Shown: one piece after another, positions 13,706-21,347 of the stretch | How the letters are laid out: every line of letters begins with the position of its first letter | Position numbering within the stretch: the first letter of the stretch is position 1 | Assembly: GCA_900544515.1 (NCBI GenBank) | Contig: UQVI01000011.1 | Location: 1-21,347 of the forward strand | Source: an uncultured Oscillospiraceae bacterium | GTDB taxonomy: Bacteria; Bacillota; Clostridia; Oscillospirales; Acutalibacteraceae | DNA length: 21,347 bases | Reading direction: 5' to 3' | Position numbers and translations under genes: made by a program | The notes under the pieces: generated by a model | What the model was told of the DNA's origin: nothing | Database searches by the model: none | The model's input: only the letters and a program-made list of their open reading frames with translations

Positions 13706-14405
13706 CGCTTACCTCACTCCCTTTAAGCATAAATACTAATTTTATAATTTCGCATAAAATACCATAGATAACCCAGATAAGCCAGGTTATGTGCCAGGCA
13801 CCTGTAATAAAGCTGATAAGCATATATATGACCAAAACTATGCCTGAAAGGATGCTGGTAATCATTTTATACAGCCTGTTTTCTTTTGTGGGGAACGTAT
13901 TTTTTCTTGCTGCTTTCGGTCTTGAAAGGGCAGCAAATACAATCAGCATGGTAGCGACTGCAATGATTACAAAGAAAACAGTCATCATAACCCTGCTATT
14001 ATTTAAAACAAAGAATGGTATAACCGACAAAATATAAAGGCTTATCGCTACTGACATTAAAAGAACAGATTTTATTCTTCTTTTTTCAAACTGTTCTTTT
14101 TCCTGCGGTGTCGGTTCAGGCTCAGTCTGAGGGATGTTATATCTGCTGTCATCATAGTATGAATCATTTGTATCGGTATTACTGTATTCAAATGTTTCCT
14201 TTGGCTTTTCCTCACCTTTAAGAAGCTCTTCCGTTGTTATATTATACAACTCGCACAGCGGTAAGATTTTGTCAAAATCGGGAGTTGTCTGATCTGTTTC
14301 CCATTTTGATATGGTTTGTCTTGTTACACCGAGTGCTTCTGCAACCTTCTCCTGAGAAAAGCCTTTTTCTTTTCTCATTTCATATAAACGTTGACCAAGT
14401 GTCAT
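13695..14405 (-). CDS. membrane-bound XRE-family regulator
   Basis: A 236-residue protein: an N-terminal Cro/C1 helix-turn-helix (residues 1-60; MTLGQRLYEMRKEKGFSQEK, then ALGVTRQTISKWETDQTTPD), a hydrophilic, Pro- and Glu-rich linker (about 66-110), then four hydrophobic segments near the C-terminus (about 113-134, 141-162, 180-201, 204-225). The DNA-binding head is thus tethered to the inner face of the membrane. The ATG at 14405 is chosen: GAGGTG is about 6 nt upstream and the HTH begins at once; a longer frame to 14513 adds 36 residues with no family character. It is translationally coupled to the DUF4097 gene and divergent from asnB. The likely model is that the membrane part or DUF4097 partner senses the envelope and the HTH regulates this operon; I see no clean operator. 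Confidence 0.9.
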   Translation of the reverse strand: MTLGQRLYEMRKEKGFSQEKVAEALGVTRQTISKWETDQTTPDFDKILPLCELYNITTEELLKGEEKPKETFEYSNTDTNDSYYDDSRYNIPQTEPEPTPQEKEQFEKRRIKSVLLMSVAISLYILSVIPFFVLNNSRVMMTVFFVIIAVATMLIVFAALSRPKAARKNTFPTKENRLYKMITSILSGIVLVIYMLISFITGAWHITWLIWVIYGILCEIIKLVFMLKGSEVSDEK

Positions 14406-14507
14406 TGTATCACCTCGTATAAAATATACCATAATTTCTCTTAACATACCAGCAATTTGGCTTTGAACTTTGTCAACTGAACTTAACATTTGCTTTTTTA
14501 CTCGTTT

Positions 14508-14537
14508 TTGCACAAAAAATGACGCAATACATATAAT
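14508..14537 (+). promoter_or_regulatory. promoter for asnB
   Basis: TTGCAC (14508-14513), 18-nt spacer, TATAAT (14532-14537, consensus). The asnB ATG is at 14555, so the leader is only about 12 nt with GAGGTGA inside it; there is no room for a T-box or attenuator. Confidence 0.75.
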
Positions 14538-14554
14538 ATATTTGAGGTGATTTT

Positions 14555-16378
14555 ATGTGTGGAATTGCAGGAATATTAACTGAGTCCATAGATTTAAGAG
14601 AAGAAAAACCGATGATTGAAAATATCAGCAAAACACTTAAGATGCGCGGACCTGACGCGGAAGGAGAATATGTTACAGCTGATACGGCACTGATTCATCG
14701 CAGGCTGTCTGTAATTGATGTTGAAAACGGAAGCCAGCCCATGCGTTTCGGCAAATATATAATCGTATACAATGGAGAGCTTTATAATACGGAAGAAATC
14801 AGAAATGAGCTTAAATCCTTCGGTTACCGCTTTGACACGCACTGTGACACGGAGGTTGTGCTGAAGGCTTATGATAAATGGAAAGAGGAAAGTGTAAAAA
14901 AACTCAATGGTATTTTTGCCTATGCCGTTTATGATGAAAAGGATAAAAGCCTATTCCTTGCACGTGACAGAATCGGAGTGAAGCCCTGCTTTTATGCAAA
15001 GGTCGGCAATCTGTTTGCCTTTGCAAGCAGAATAAGCAGTCTGCTGTGTATCCCGCAGATTAAACCGATAGTCAATGAAGAGGGGCTTAATGAAATATTT
15101 ATGCTCGGTCCTGCAAAGACGATAGGCAAGGCGATATTCAGAGATATTTCTGAGCTTGCACCGGCACATTATATGGTTTACAAAAACAGCGAAATCCGTA
15201 TTTCTCAATATTGGAAATTGGAGGCTAAGGAGAATCATGAAACAGCAGATGAGGCGGTTGAACACACCTATTCTCTTGTAAAGGATGCGATTGAAAGGCA
15301 GCTTGTTTCGGATGTTCCGCTTGCAACCTTTTTGAGCGGAGGGCTTGACTCCTCAATCATTTCTAAGGTAGCGTCAGATTATTATAAGGAAAAGGGAATG
15401 GTGCTTGATACCTATTCGGTAGACTATACCGATAATGATAAATACTTTAAAAAAAGCCTTTTCCAGCCGAATAAAGATTCAGATTATATCAGTCTTGTAT
15501 CTGATGCAATCGGCTCTGTTCACCATAATGTTGTTCTGGATAACCGCGATGTTGCCAATGCTCTGGCAGATTCAGCAATCGCCAGATGTGTTCCCGGCTT
15601 TGCAGATATTGATTCCTCACTGATGCTTTTTTGCAAAGAGGTGAAAAAGAATTTCACTGTCTGCCTTTCAGGAGAGTGTGCTGACGAAATATTCGGCGGA
15701 TATCCATGGTACCACAGAAAGGAAATCCTTTTTGAAGAATGCTTCCCATGGGCAAGATCAACTGCAGCAAGACGGAATATTTTAAAACCCGATTTTCTGA
15801 AAAACGGCGAGGATTATCTGCACAATGCGTATGAGCAGACTGTGGCATTGACCTCATACCTTGACGGCGAAAGCCGACTTGAAAAAAGAATGAGGGAAAT
15901 GTTTGTGCTTAACCTGAACTGGTTTATGCAGACTCTCCTTGCAAGAAAAGATGTTATGAGTATGGAATCCTCTCTTGAGGTGCGTGTACCGTTTTGTGAT
16001 TACCGACTGGTAGAATACGCCTACAATTTGTCTTGGGAGATTAAGGCACTGGACGGCAGGGAAAAGGGTATCCTGCGAAAAGCCTTTGAAAATGAGCTCC
16101 CATATGATATTGTATGGAGAAAAAAGAGCCCTTATCCTAAAACACATAATCCCGTATATTTTGATTGTGTATGCAAGCTGGCACAGCAGGCACTTGATGA
16201 TAAAGCCTGTCCGCTCCATGATATGCTGAATATCAGTGCAGTTAAGGATTTGATGAATCATCCTGATTCAATGACTGAGCCTTTTTACGGTCAGCTGATG
16301 CAGACACCGCAGGTGCTTGCATATATTTACCAGATATATGTATGGATTAAAAATTACAATGTTGAGTTTGAATTATAA
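14555..16378 (+). CDS. asnB: asparagine synthetase B, glutamine-hydrolysing
   Basis: A 607-residue, full-length AsnB that makes asparagine from aspartate, glutamine and ATP. The protein begins MCGIAGI, so C2 becomes the N-terminal nucleophile of the class II glutaminase domain (residues about 2-200; RGPDAEGEY, HRRLSVID and YNGELYN motifs). The synthetase domain has the ATP PP-loop SGGLDSS at residues 261-267, SGECADEIFGGYPWYH further on, and EVRVPFCDYRLVEYA near residue 480. All key residues are present. The ATG at 14555 has GAGGTGA a few nt upstream. It is divergent from the membrane XRE regulator. A promoter for the next gene overlaps its last codons, and no terminator is seen after it, so some read-through into the nitroreductase is likely. 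Confidence 0.95.
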   Translation: MCGIAGILTESIDLREEKPMIENISKTLKMRGPDAEGEYVTADTALIHRRLSVIDVENGSQPMRFGKYIIVYNGELYNTEEIRNELKSFGYRFDTHCDTEVVLKAYDKWKEESVKKLNGIFAYAVYDEKDKSLFLARDRIGVKPCFYAKVGNLFAFASRISSLLCIPQIKPIVNEEGLNEIFMLGPAKTIGKAIFRDISELAPAHYMVYKNSEIRISQYWKLEAKENHETADEAVEHTYSLVKDAIERQLVSDVPLATFLSGGLDSSIISKVASDYYKEKGMVLDTYSVDYTDNDKYFKKSLFQPNKDSDYISLVSDAIGSVHHNVVLDNRDVANALADSAIARCVPGFADIDSSLMLFCKEVKKNFTVCLSGECADEIFGGYPWYHRKEILFEECFPWARSTAARRNILKPDFLKNGEDYLHNAYEQTVALTSYLDGESRLEKRMREMFVLNLNWFMQTLLARKDVMSMESSLEVRVPFCDYRLVEYAYNLSWEIKALDGREKGILRKAFENELPYDIVWRKKSPYPKTHNPVYFDCVCKLAQQALDDKACPLHDMLNISAVKDLMNHPDSMTEPFYGQLMQTPQVLAYIYQIYVWIKNYNVEFEL

Positions 16379-16390
16379 ATGTGATATACT
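16362..16390 (+). promoter_or_regulatory. promoter for nitroreductase-GDPD, inside end of asnB
   Basis: TTGAGT (16362-16367), 17-nt spacer, TATACT (16385-16390), with TGA before the -10 (extended -10). The -35 and part of the spacer lie within the last asnB codons. Confidence 0.55.
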
Positions 16391-16433
16391 CATAATATAG
16401 ACTTATTATATGATTGTGACAGGAAGTTAAGCT

Positions 16434-17210
16434 ATGACAAATGAGCAGTATATAAAAGCAATAAATATGCGCAGATCAAGGCGGACGTATATGCCGTATG
16501 CACTTGATGATGATACCATGCAGGTTATACGTGATCTGGTTGATATTATAAATGATAAAGCAGGTCTTGATTTTCGTTTTATTGAAGATGCAGCTGTGGC
16601 ATTCAAGTTTTTTACAGGTAAGTTTTCTGCAGTGGCAATCTGCGGTGACGATTCTGAAAAAACAAGAGTTAAATCAGGTTATTATGGTGAAACCATTGTG
16701 CTTCAGTGTGTTTATCACGGTTTAGGTACCTGTTGGGTAACAGGTACTTATGATGAAAATAAAATCCTTGAGATGCTCGATCTTCCTAAGTCAACAAGAC
16801 TTTACGGTCTTATTGTCATCGGCAATGTTAAGGAAAAGCTGAGCACAAAGGAAAAAATGATGTACAAGGTAACACATAAAAATAATAAGCCTTATCAGAA
16901 AATGTTTGAGGTTTGTGATGAAAAGCTGCCGCCATATTATGAATATGCAATGCAGCTTGTGGAGAAGGCTCCGTCAAGTACAAACAGCAGACCGGTTCAT
17001 TTCAGCTATGAAAATGGTGTTATATCGGGTTATGTTGATGAACCTTATTCTGATAAGAGTATGGACTTCGGCATTGCTCAGCTGCATTTCTGCTTGGGTG
17101 CAGCATCAAAGGGCATAAAGGGTGAATGGGATTTTACAGGCAGATTTTGTACCGAAGATGCAAAGGTAATCAAATTTCCGGAGAATAAAGGGGAAAAAGA
17201 AAATGAGTGA
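16434..17210 (+). CDS. nitroreductase-family protein (TM1586-like)
   Basis: A 258-residue protein of the FMN-dependent nitroreductase superfamily, most like the TM1586 group, which holds two nitroreductase-like halves in one chain. Seen: the N-terminal AINMRRSRRTYMPYAL with an Arg-Ser-Arg-Arg FMN-phosphate motif, the GETIVLQCVYHGLGTCWVTGTYDE segment typical of the family, a second half starting near residue 160 with VEKAPSSTNSRPVHF, and FGIAQLHFCLGAASKGIKGEWDF. Its substrate cannot be told; members reduce nitroaromatics, quinones or flavins with NAD(P)H. The ATG at 16434 has AGGA about 9 nt upstream, a moderate site. Its 3' end overlaps the GDPD gene by 8 bp, so the two are coupled. It has no membrane segment. 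Confidence 0.88.
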   Translation: MTNEQYIKAINMRRSRRTYMPYALDDDTMQVIRDLVDIINDKAGLDFRFIEDAAVAFKFFTGKFSAVAICGDDSEKTRVKSGYYGETIVLQCVYHGLGTCWVTGTYDENKILEMLDLPKSTRLYGLIVIGNVKEKLSTKEKMMYKVTHKNNKPYQKMFEVCDEKLPPYYEYAMQLVEKAPSSTNSRPVHFSYENGVISGYVDEPYSDKSMDFGIAQLHFCLGAASKGIKGEWDFTGRFCTEDAKVIKFPENKGEKENE

Positions 17211-18063
17211 AACAGTTAAGAAAGCGTGGTCCAAAAAGAAAAAGATTGTTGTAATTACACTTTCAATTTTTCTTGTATTAATCGTACTTGTTGTTATTGC
17301 AGGTGTTTGTGCTTTGAACTGGTACTGCAAAACTGCCGACTATGAATTGCTTAAAACACAGCAGCAGGTAACACTTGTTGCACACAGGGGTTATCGTGCC
17401 GTTGCTCCTGAGAATACAACAGCAGCTTTTGAGGAGGCAGGTAAGGCAGGATTCTGGGGAGCGGAATGTGATGTTTACAGAACAGCTGACGGCGTGTGGA
17501 TTGTTTCTCACGATACCAATTCATATCGTATGATGGATAAAACCGTAAATATTGAAAAGAAGAATTATGATGAGCTTATGACCCATAAGGTTGATAATGG
17601 CTCAAATATTGAAAATTATCCTGATCTCAGCTACTGCTCTCTTGAGGATTACCTGAAAATCTGTAAAGAGTATAATATGGTCGCTGTTATTGAGCTTAAG
17701 GGTAAAAATAATACAGAGCATTATGATGAAATTATTGACCTTGTAAATCAGTATGGTGTTGAGGCAGTTTACATTTCCTTCCATTTTGAGAATATGCAGA
17801 AGATAAGAGCTTTAACTGATGCACCTGTTTATTTCCTCACCAGTGAGATTTCAGATGAGGATATTGAGCTTGCAAAGTCTCTTGAGAATTGTGGAATTGA
17901 CTTTGACGGAAGAAAAGAAGAAAACTTTGAAAAGGGCATGGTTAAAAAGTGTATTGACGAAGGTCTTGCTGTTGGTGCATGGACGATTGACGATACCGCT
18001 CTTCTTGATAAGCTTGTTGAAAATGGTGTTACCCTGATTACAACAGATAATATTACGAAATGA
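17203..18063 (+). CDS. membrane-anchored glycerophosphodiester phosphodiesterase
   Basis: A 286-residue GDPD-family enzyme with one N-terminal membrane anchor (residues about 15-39, after a Lys-rich cytosolic end) and an extracytoplasmic TIM-barrel domain. Catalytic motifs are intact: H61-R62 in VAHRGYRAVAPENT, E88 and D90 in AECDVYRTADG, and H103 in VSHD. It would hydrolyse glycerophosphodiesters (from phospholipids or teichoic acid) to glycerol-3-phosphate and an alcohol, with a divalent metal, on the outer face of the membrane. The start ATG at 17203 has AAAGGGG upstream and overlaps the nitroreductase end by 8 bp. The pairing with a nitroreductase has no obvious pathway logic. A strong hairpin terminator follows at once. 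The family assignment is secure; the natural substrate is not. Confidence 0.93.
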   Translation: MSETVKKAWSKKKKIVVITLSIFLVLIVLVVIAGVCALNWYCKTADYELLKTQQQVTLVAHRGYRAVAPENTTAAFEEAGKAGFWGAECDVYRTADGVWIVSHDTNSYRMMDKTVNIEKKNYDELMTHKVDNGSNIENYPDLSYCSLEDYLKICKEYNMVAVIELKGKNNTEHYDEIIDLVNQYGVEAVYISFHFENMQKIRALTDAPVYFLTSEISDEDIELAKSLENCGIDFDGRKEENFEKGMVKKCIDEGLAVGAWTIDDTALLDKLVENGVTLITTDNITK

Positions 18064-18067
18064 TATT

Positions 18068-18097
18068 AAAAAAAGGAGCTGCAAAGCTCCTTTTTTT
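18068..18097 (+). terminator. terminator of nitroreductase-GDPD operon
   Basis: AAAAAAAGGAGCT (18068-18080) pairs with AGCTCCTTTTTTT (18085-18097) around a GCAA tetraloop (GNRA type), with seven T. Confidence 0.94.
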
Positions 18098-18206
18098 ATC
18101 AAATCTTAAATTTCCTGAAATAGCGTAAGCGAAAATGGCTTATATATAAACTTTTTAAGTTGTTTGAGTTATAATTAAATTATTCCTATTGCGGGAGGAA
18201 ATAAAA

Positions 18207-18476
18207 ATGCTTGACGAAATTTTGAGAAACATTTGGGACGGAGGGACAGGTCTTGATTTGACTAAACAGCAAAGTGTGAGAGAAAAAGAAATTATTCACG
18301 AATTAGGTTGCTGTGATGAATTGCTTGAGGAAAGGCTGAAAAAATCTGATTGGGATCTTTTAGAGAAGTATCGGAATCTGAATTTGAGCTTGCGTGCGGA
18401 ATGCGAATATCAGTCTTTTAAAATTGGGTATCGCTTTGGGATTAGAATGATAATGGATGGTATGTATCTGTCTTAA
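18207..18476 (+). CDS. small DUF6809-like protein
   Basis: An 89-residue, probably all-helical soluble protein. The pattern resembles the DUF6809 family as I remember it: an N-terminal MLDEILxxIWDG, a central charged helix pair (ELLEERLKKSDWDLLEKYRNL), and a C-terminal SFKIGYRFGIRMIMDGM, compared with the family's FxxGFRLGxRMMxE end. Its function is unknown; relatives are found scattered, often near mobile or accessory genes in Clostridia. The start is ATG 18207, with GGGAGG at 18193-18198, 8 nt upstream; an in-frame TTG at 18189 would place the ribosome site inside the gene. It stands alone between two terminators. A TATAAT-like -10 lies just upstream, near 18170, but with a poor -35. Confidence 0.72.
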   Translation: MLDEILRNIWDGGTGLDLTKQQSVREKEIIHELGCCDELLEERLKKSDWDLLEKYRNLNLSLRAECEYQSFKIGYRFGIRMIMDGMYLS

Positions 18477-18484
18477 CAGTATAA

Positions 18485-18525
18485 AAACACCCTCCGAGAT
18501 TCATTGGAATCATCGGAGGGTGTTT
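18485..18525. terminator. bidirectional terminator, DUF6809-like gene / secA
   Basis: AAACACCCTCCGA (18485-18497) pairs with TCGGAGGGTGTTT (18513-18525); the hairpin is extended inward by GATTC/GAATC with an ATTG loop and one unpaired A (18512). It lies 4 bp beyond the secA stop and 8 bp beyond the small gene's stop, so it serves both. Confidence 0.92.
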
Positions 18526-18529
18526 GTTA

Positions 18530-21271
18530 TTATTGCTCTTTTCCGGGAGCACCGCAGCACTTTTTGTACTTCTTGCCTGAACCGCAAGGGCACGGATCGT
18601 TAGGACCTACTTTTTTGCCTTTGCGTACAGGAGCCTGTTTTACTGTATCATCACCGCCTGAAGAGGTTGCTGTAACCTTAGCTACTGCCTTACGTTCAAC
18701 ATCCTCCTGTCTTCTCGGCATAATTGTGAGCATCATACGTACTGTATTTTCACGGATTGTTGCCGTCATTTCATCAAACATATCATAGGATTCCATACGG
18801 AATGCAACAACCGGATCCTGCTGAGCATATGCTCGAAGACCGATACCCTGCTTTAAATCATCCATTGCATCAATGTGATCCATCCAAAGGGTATCAACAT
18901 TTCTGAGGAGTACCATTCTCTCAAAGTCCTGGAACATCTCGTCGCCCAAGAGCTCACGCTTTTCATTAAGCACTCTGTGACCTCTTTCGGTGAGCATTTC
19001 AATCGTATCGTCTATTGAAAGGGAATCGGTATCTTCAAAATCCTCATCACTTGTGAGCCAGCCCTTGTATTTTTCCTTAAGACCTGCTACGTTCCAGTCA
19101 TCCTTGCTGTCACCTGCAAAGTAGTTCTTAACATTTTCTTCGATGTTTGTGTCAAGCATTGCAAGTATTTTGTCAGAAAGGTCAATACCGTCAAGAACCT
19201 GGTCTCTCTGCTTGTAGATAAGCTGTCTCTGGCGATTCATTACATCATCGTACTGAAGGGTATTCTTACGGATACCGAAGTTTCTGCCCTCAACCTTTTT
19301 CTGTGAGGATTCAACGGTCTTGGAAATCATCTTTGATTCGATAGGCATATTCTCATCATCAGCAATTCTGCCCATCATCATCTGCATTCTTTCACCGCCG
19401 AAGAGACGCATAAGATCATCTTCACAGGAGAGGTAGAACTGGCTTTCACCGGGATCGCCCTGACGTCCGGAACGTCCTCTGAGCTGGTTATCAATACGGC
19501 GTGAATCGTGACGCTCTGTACCGAGAATGAACAGACCGCCTGCATCACGCACCTTGTCAGCCTCTTCCTTGATTTCGTTTTTATATTTAGCCTCAAGCTC
19601 CTGGAATGTCTTTCTTGCGTTGAGGATTTCCTCGTTATCTGTTTCAGCAAAGCCTGTTGCCTCAACAATAAGCTCTTCTGAGAACTGCATTCTTCTCATT
19701 TCCGATTTTGCAAGGTACTCAGCATTACCGCCGAGCATAATATCGGTACCACGTCCTGCCATATTTGTAGCAATTGTTACAGCACCGAGCTTACCTGCCT
19801 GTGCAATAATCTCAGCCTCACGCTCGTGATTCTTAGCGTTGAGTACATTGTGAGGAACCTTTGCCTTTTTGAGCATTTTTGAAAGGAGCTCACTCTTTTC
19901 AATACTGATTGTGCCGACAAGAACAGGCTGTCCCTTTTCATGGCATTCTTTAATCTGATCAATTGCGTTATAGAATTTTGCTCTTTCGGTTTGGAAAATA
20001 ACATCAGGGCGGTCAATTCTTGCAAGCGGTTTGTTTGTAGGAATTTCAACAACATCAAGCTTGTAGATTTCTGAAAATTCAGGGGCTTCAGTTGATGCTG
20101 TACCGGTCATACCTGAAAGCTTTCCGTAAAGACGGAAGTAATTCTGGAAGGTGATGGTTGCAAGGGTCTTGCTTTCGTGCTCAACCTTAACGCCTTCCTT
20201 TGCTTCGATTGCCTGGTGGAGACCTTCGTTGTATCTACGTCCCTCCATAATACGTCCGGTGAACTCGTCAACGATTTTAACCTGACCGTCTGTAACAACG
20301 TAGTCAATGTCTCTTCTCATAACACCGTTTGCCTTGATTGCCTGATTGATGTGATGAAGAAGAGTGGAGTTTTCCATCTCCATAAGGTTTGAAACATTGA
20401 AGTAGGACTCAGCCTTTTTAACACCGTCCTGTGTAAGTGTGGCTGTTTTAGCCTTTTCATCAACAACATAGTCGCCCTCATAGGTTGACTCGGTGTCCTG
20501 CTTTTCGTCCATTTTTGCAACCTTAACCATTTTAAGGGTCTTGGCAAAGGCATTTGCCTGTCTGTAAAGGTCTGTTGACTGCTCGCCCTTACCGCTGATG
20601 ATAAGCGGAGTACGCGCCTCATCAATAAGAATGGAGTCAACTTCGTCGACGATAGCGAACTTGTGACCTCTCTGTACCTTCTGTTCCTTATACTGAACCA
20701 TATTATCACGGAGATAGTCAAAGCCCATCTCGTTATTCGTACCATATGTTATATCGGCATTATAAGCAGCTTTTCTCTGCTCGTTTGTTTTTTCGTGGAT
20801 AATCAGACCAACCTCAAGACCGAGAAAGCGATAAAGCTTACCCATCCACTCGGAGTCACGCTTTGCAAGATAATCGTTAACGGTTACGATATGAACGCCT
20901 TCACCGTTAAGTGCATTAAGATATGCAGGAAGGGTAGCAACGAGTGTTTTACCTTCACCTGTTTTCATTTCTGCGATTCTGCCCTGATGAAGAACAATAC
21001 CGCCGATAATCTGTACCTCAAAGTGCTTCATACCAAGCACGCGCCATGCAGCCTCACGACATACAGCAAAGGCGTCAGGAAGAATATCATCAAGTGTTTC
21101 GCCGTTTGCAAGACGCTCCTTAAGGATTGCAGTCTGTGCAGTCAGCTCCTTATCCTCCATTGCCTGATACTTATCCTCCAAAGCAAGAACCTTGTTGGAT
21201 ATTTTTTTTACTCTTTTAACTTCCTTTTTGGAATAATCTCCGAAAAGGGCAGTTATTAATTTATTTGCCAT
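18530..21271 (-). CDS. secA: preprotein translocase ATPase SecA
   Basis: A 913-residue, full-length SecA, the motor that drives unfolded preproteins through SecYEG. Seen: Walker A MKTGEGKTLVATLPAYL near residue 105, Walker B DEVDSILIDEARTPLIISG, the cross-linking and IRA1 region, GRGTDIMLGGNAEYL, the RRIDNQLRGRSGRQGDPGES arginine-finger region, and a C-terminal SEC-C zinc motif CPCGSGKKYKKCCG that binds SecB-like partners or the ribosome. The correct start is ATG 21271 (MANKLITALFGD), with GAGGTG upstream. The reading frame appears to run back to 21325, but those 18 extra residues, starting MCIRDR, come mostly from the Nextera adapter. A possible extended -10 TGG-TATTAT is at 21290-21298, with its -35 lost beyond the contig end. 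Confidence 0.97.
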   Translation of the reverse strand: MANKLITALFGDYSKKEVKRVKKISNKVLALEDKYQAMEDKELTAQTAILKERLANGETLDDILPDAFAVCREAAWRVLGMKHFEVQIIGGIVLHQGRIAEMKTGEGKTLVATLPAYLNALNGEGVHIVTVNDYLAKRDSEWMGKLYRFLGLEVGLIIHEKTNEQRKAAYNADITYGTNNEMGFDYLRDNMVQYKEQKVQRGHKFAIVDEVDSILIDEARTPLIISGKGEQSTDLYRQANAFAKTLKMVKVAKMDEKQDTESTYEGDYVVDEKAKTATLTQDGVKKAESYFNVSNLMEMENSTLLHHINQAIKANGVMRRDIDYVVTDGQVKIVDEFTGRIMEGRRYNEGLHQAIEAKEGVKVEHESKTLATITFQNYFRLYGKLSGMTGTASTEAPEFSEIYKLDVVEIPTNKPLARIDRPDVIFQTERAKFYNAIDQIKECHEKGQPVLVGTISIEKSELLSKMLKKAKVPHNVLNAKNHEREAEIIAQAGKLGAVTIATNMAGRGTDIMLGGNAEYLAKSEMRRMQFSEELIVEATGFAETDNEEILNARKTFQELEAKYKNEIKEEADKVRDAGGLFILGTERHDSRRIDNQLRGRSGRQGDPGESQFYLSCEDDLMRLFGGERMQMMMGRIADDENMPIESKMISKTVESSQKKVEGRNFGIRKNTLQYDDVMNRQRQLIYKQRDQVLDGIDLSDKILAMLDTNIEENVKNYFAGDSKDDWNVAGLKEKYKGWLTSDEDFEDTDSLSIDDTIEMLTERGHRVLNEKRELLGDEMFQDFERMVLLRNVDTLWMDHIDAMDDLKQGIGLRAYAQQDPVVAFRMESYDMFDEMTATIRENTVRMMLTIMPRRQEDVERKAVAKVTATSSGGDDTVKQAPVRKGKKVGPNDPCPCGSGKKYKKCCGAPGKEQ

Positions 21272-21308
21272 AAATTTACACCTCTGAAAATAATACCAAA
21301 TAATATTT

Positions 21309-21347
21309 CTGTCTCTTATACACATCTGACGCTGCCGACGACTAGTC
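21309..21347 (-). other. Nextera adapter plus partial i5 index (artifact)
   Basis: CTGTCTCTTATACACATCT (21309-21327) is the Tn5 mosaic end in reverse, followed by GACGCTGCCGACGA of the read-1 oligo and then CTAGTC, where the i5 index would begin. It is library sequence. Genomic DNA ends at about 21308. Confidence 0.98.

Noticed and set aside
14406..14513. 36-residue extension of the membrane XRE regulator
   Set aside because: The HTH starts directly at ATG 14405, which has GAGGTG in place; the extension lies in the divergent promoter region with asnB.
18112..18150. TAAGC-N7-GCTTA hairpin upstream of the DUF6809-like gene
   Set aside because: Only a 5-bp stem in A/T-rich DNA, with no U tract; too weak to call regulatory.

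Overview
This is a 21.3-kb contig from a low-GC, anaerobic Firmicute of class Clostridia, most likely Oscillospirales or a neighbouring gut lineage. The placement rests on strong AAGGAGG-type ribosome sites, sigma-A promoters, U-tract hairpin terminators, a rubredoxin-first rubrerythrin, an A-type flavodiiron protein, small DUF4250- and DUF6809-like proteins, and separate GlnRS and GluRS. Species cannot be fixed by reading alone. Both ends (1-25 and 21309-21347) are Nextera/Tn5 library adapter, so about 21.28 kb is biological and the two outermost genes border artificial ends.

Layout. 27-3118 (minus): typA/bipA GTPase, then hemW, then a small unknown gene cut by the contig end; a terminator hairpin lies between hemW and the small gene and contains that gene's ribosome site. 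3307-4917 (plus): a solitary cytosolic GH123-like/DUF4091 protein. 4961-5182 (minus): a 73-residue XRE regulator with two dyad operators upstream. 5359-8705 (minus): gltX-glnS operon with overlapping stop and start. 8867-9043 (plus): a GTG-started DUF4250 protein. 9138-10102 (plus): perR-rubrerythrin operon behind a consensus promoter with a Per box at the start site. 10267-11214 (plus): a multi-spanning membrane protein with an extracellular xGNxY-repeat tail. 11287-12441 (plus): fprA. 12587-12913 (plus): a 108-residue protein that looks like the two ends of a YtcJ-type amidohydrolase with the catalytic barrel missing. 12953-14405 (minus): a membrane-anchored XRE regulator and a DUF4097 protein. 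14555-18063 (plus): asnB, then an overlapping nitroreductase and membrane-anchored GDPD pair. 18207-18476 (plus): a DUF6809-like small protein. 18530-21271 (minus): secA.

How it fits together. Most of the window is housekeeping (translation, secretion, heme chaperone, asparagine synthesis). A coherent theme at 9.1-12.4 kb is oxygen and peroxide defence: PerR controls itself and rubrerythrin (peroxide reduction), and FprA nearby reduces oxygen or NO. The second theme is small regulatory cassettes (two XRE units). I found no phage, CRISPR array, IS element, rRNA or tRNA, and no convincing new multi-gene defence or biosynthetic system. The least ordinary loci are the barrel-less amidohydrolase remnant with a strong promoter, the XRE control region at 5.2 kb with a possible short RNA, and the repeat-tailed membrane protein with a dyad inside its promoter.
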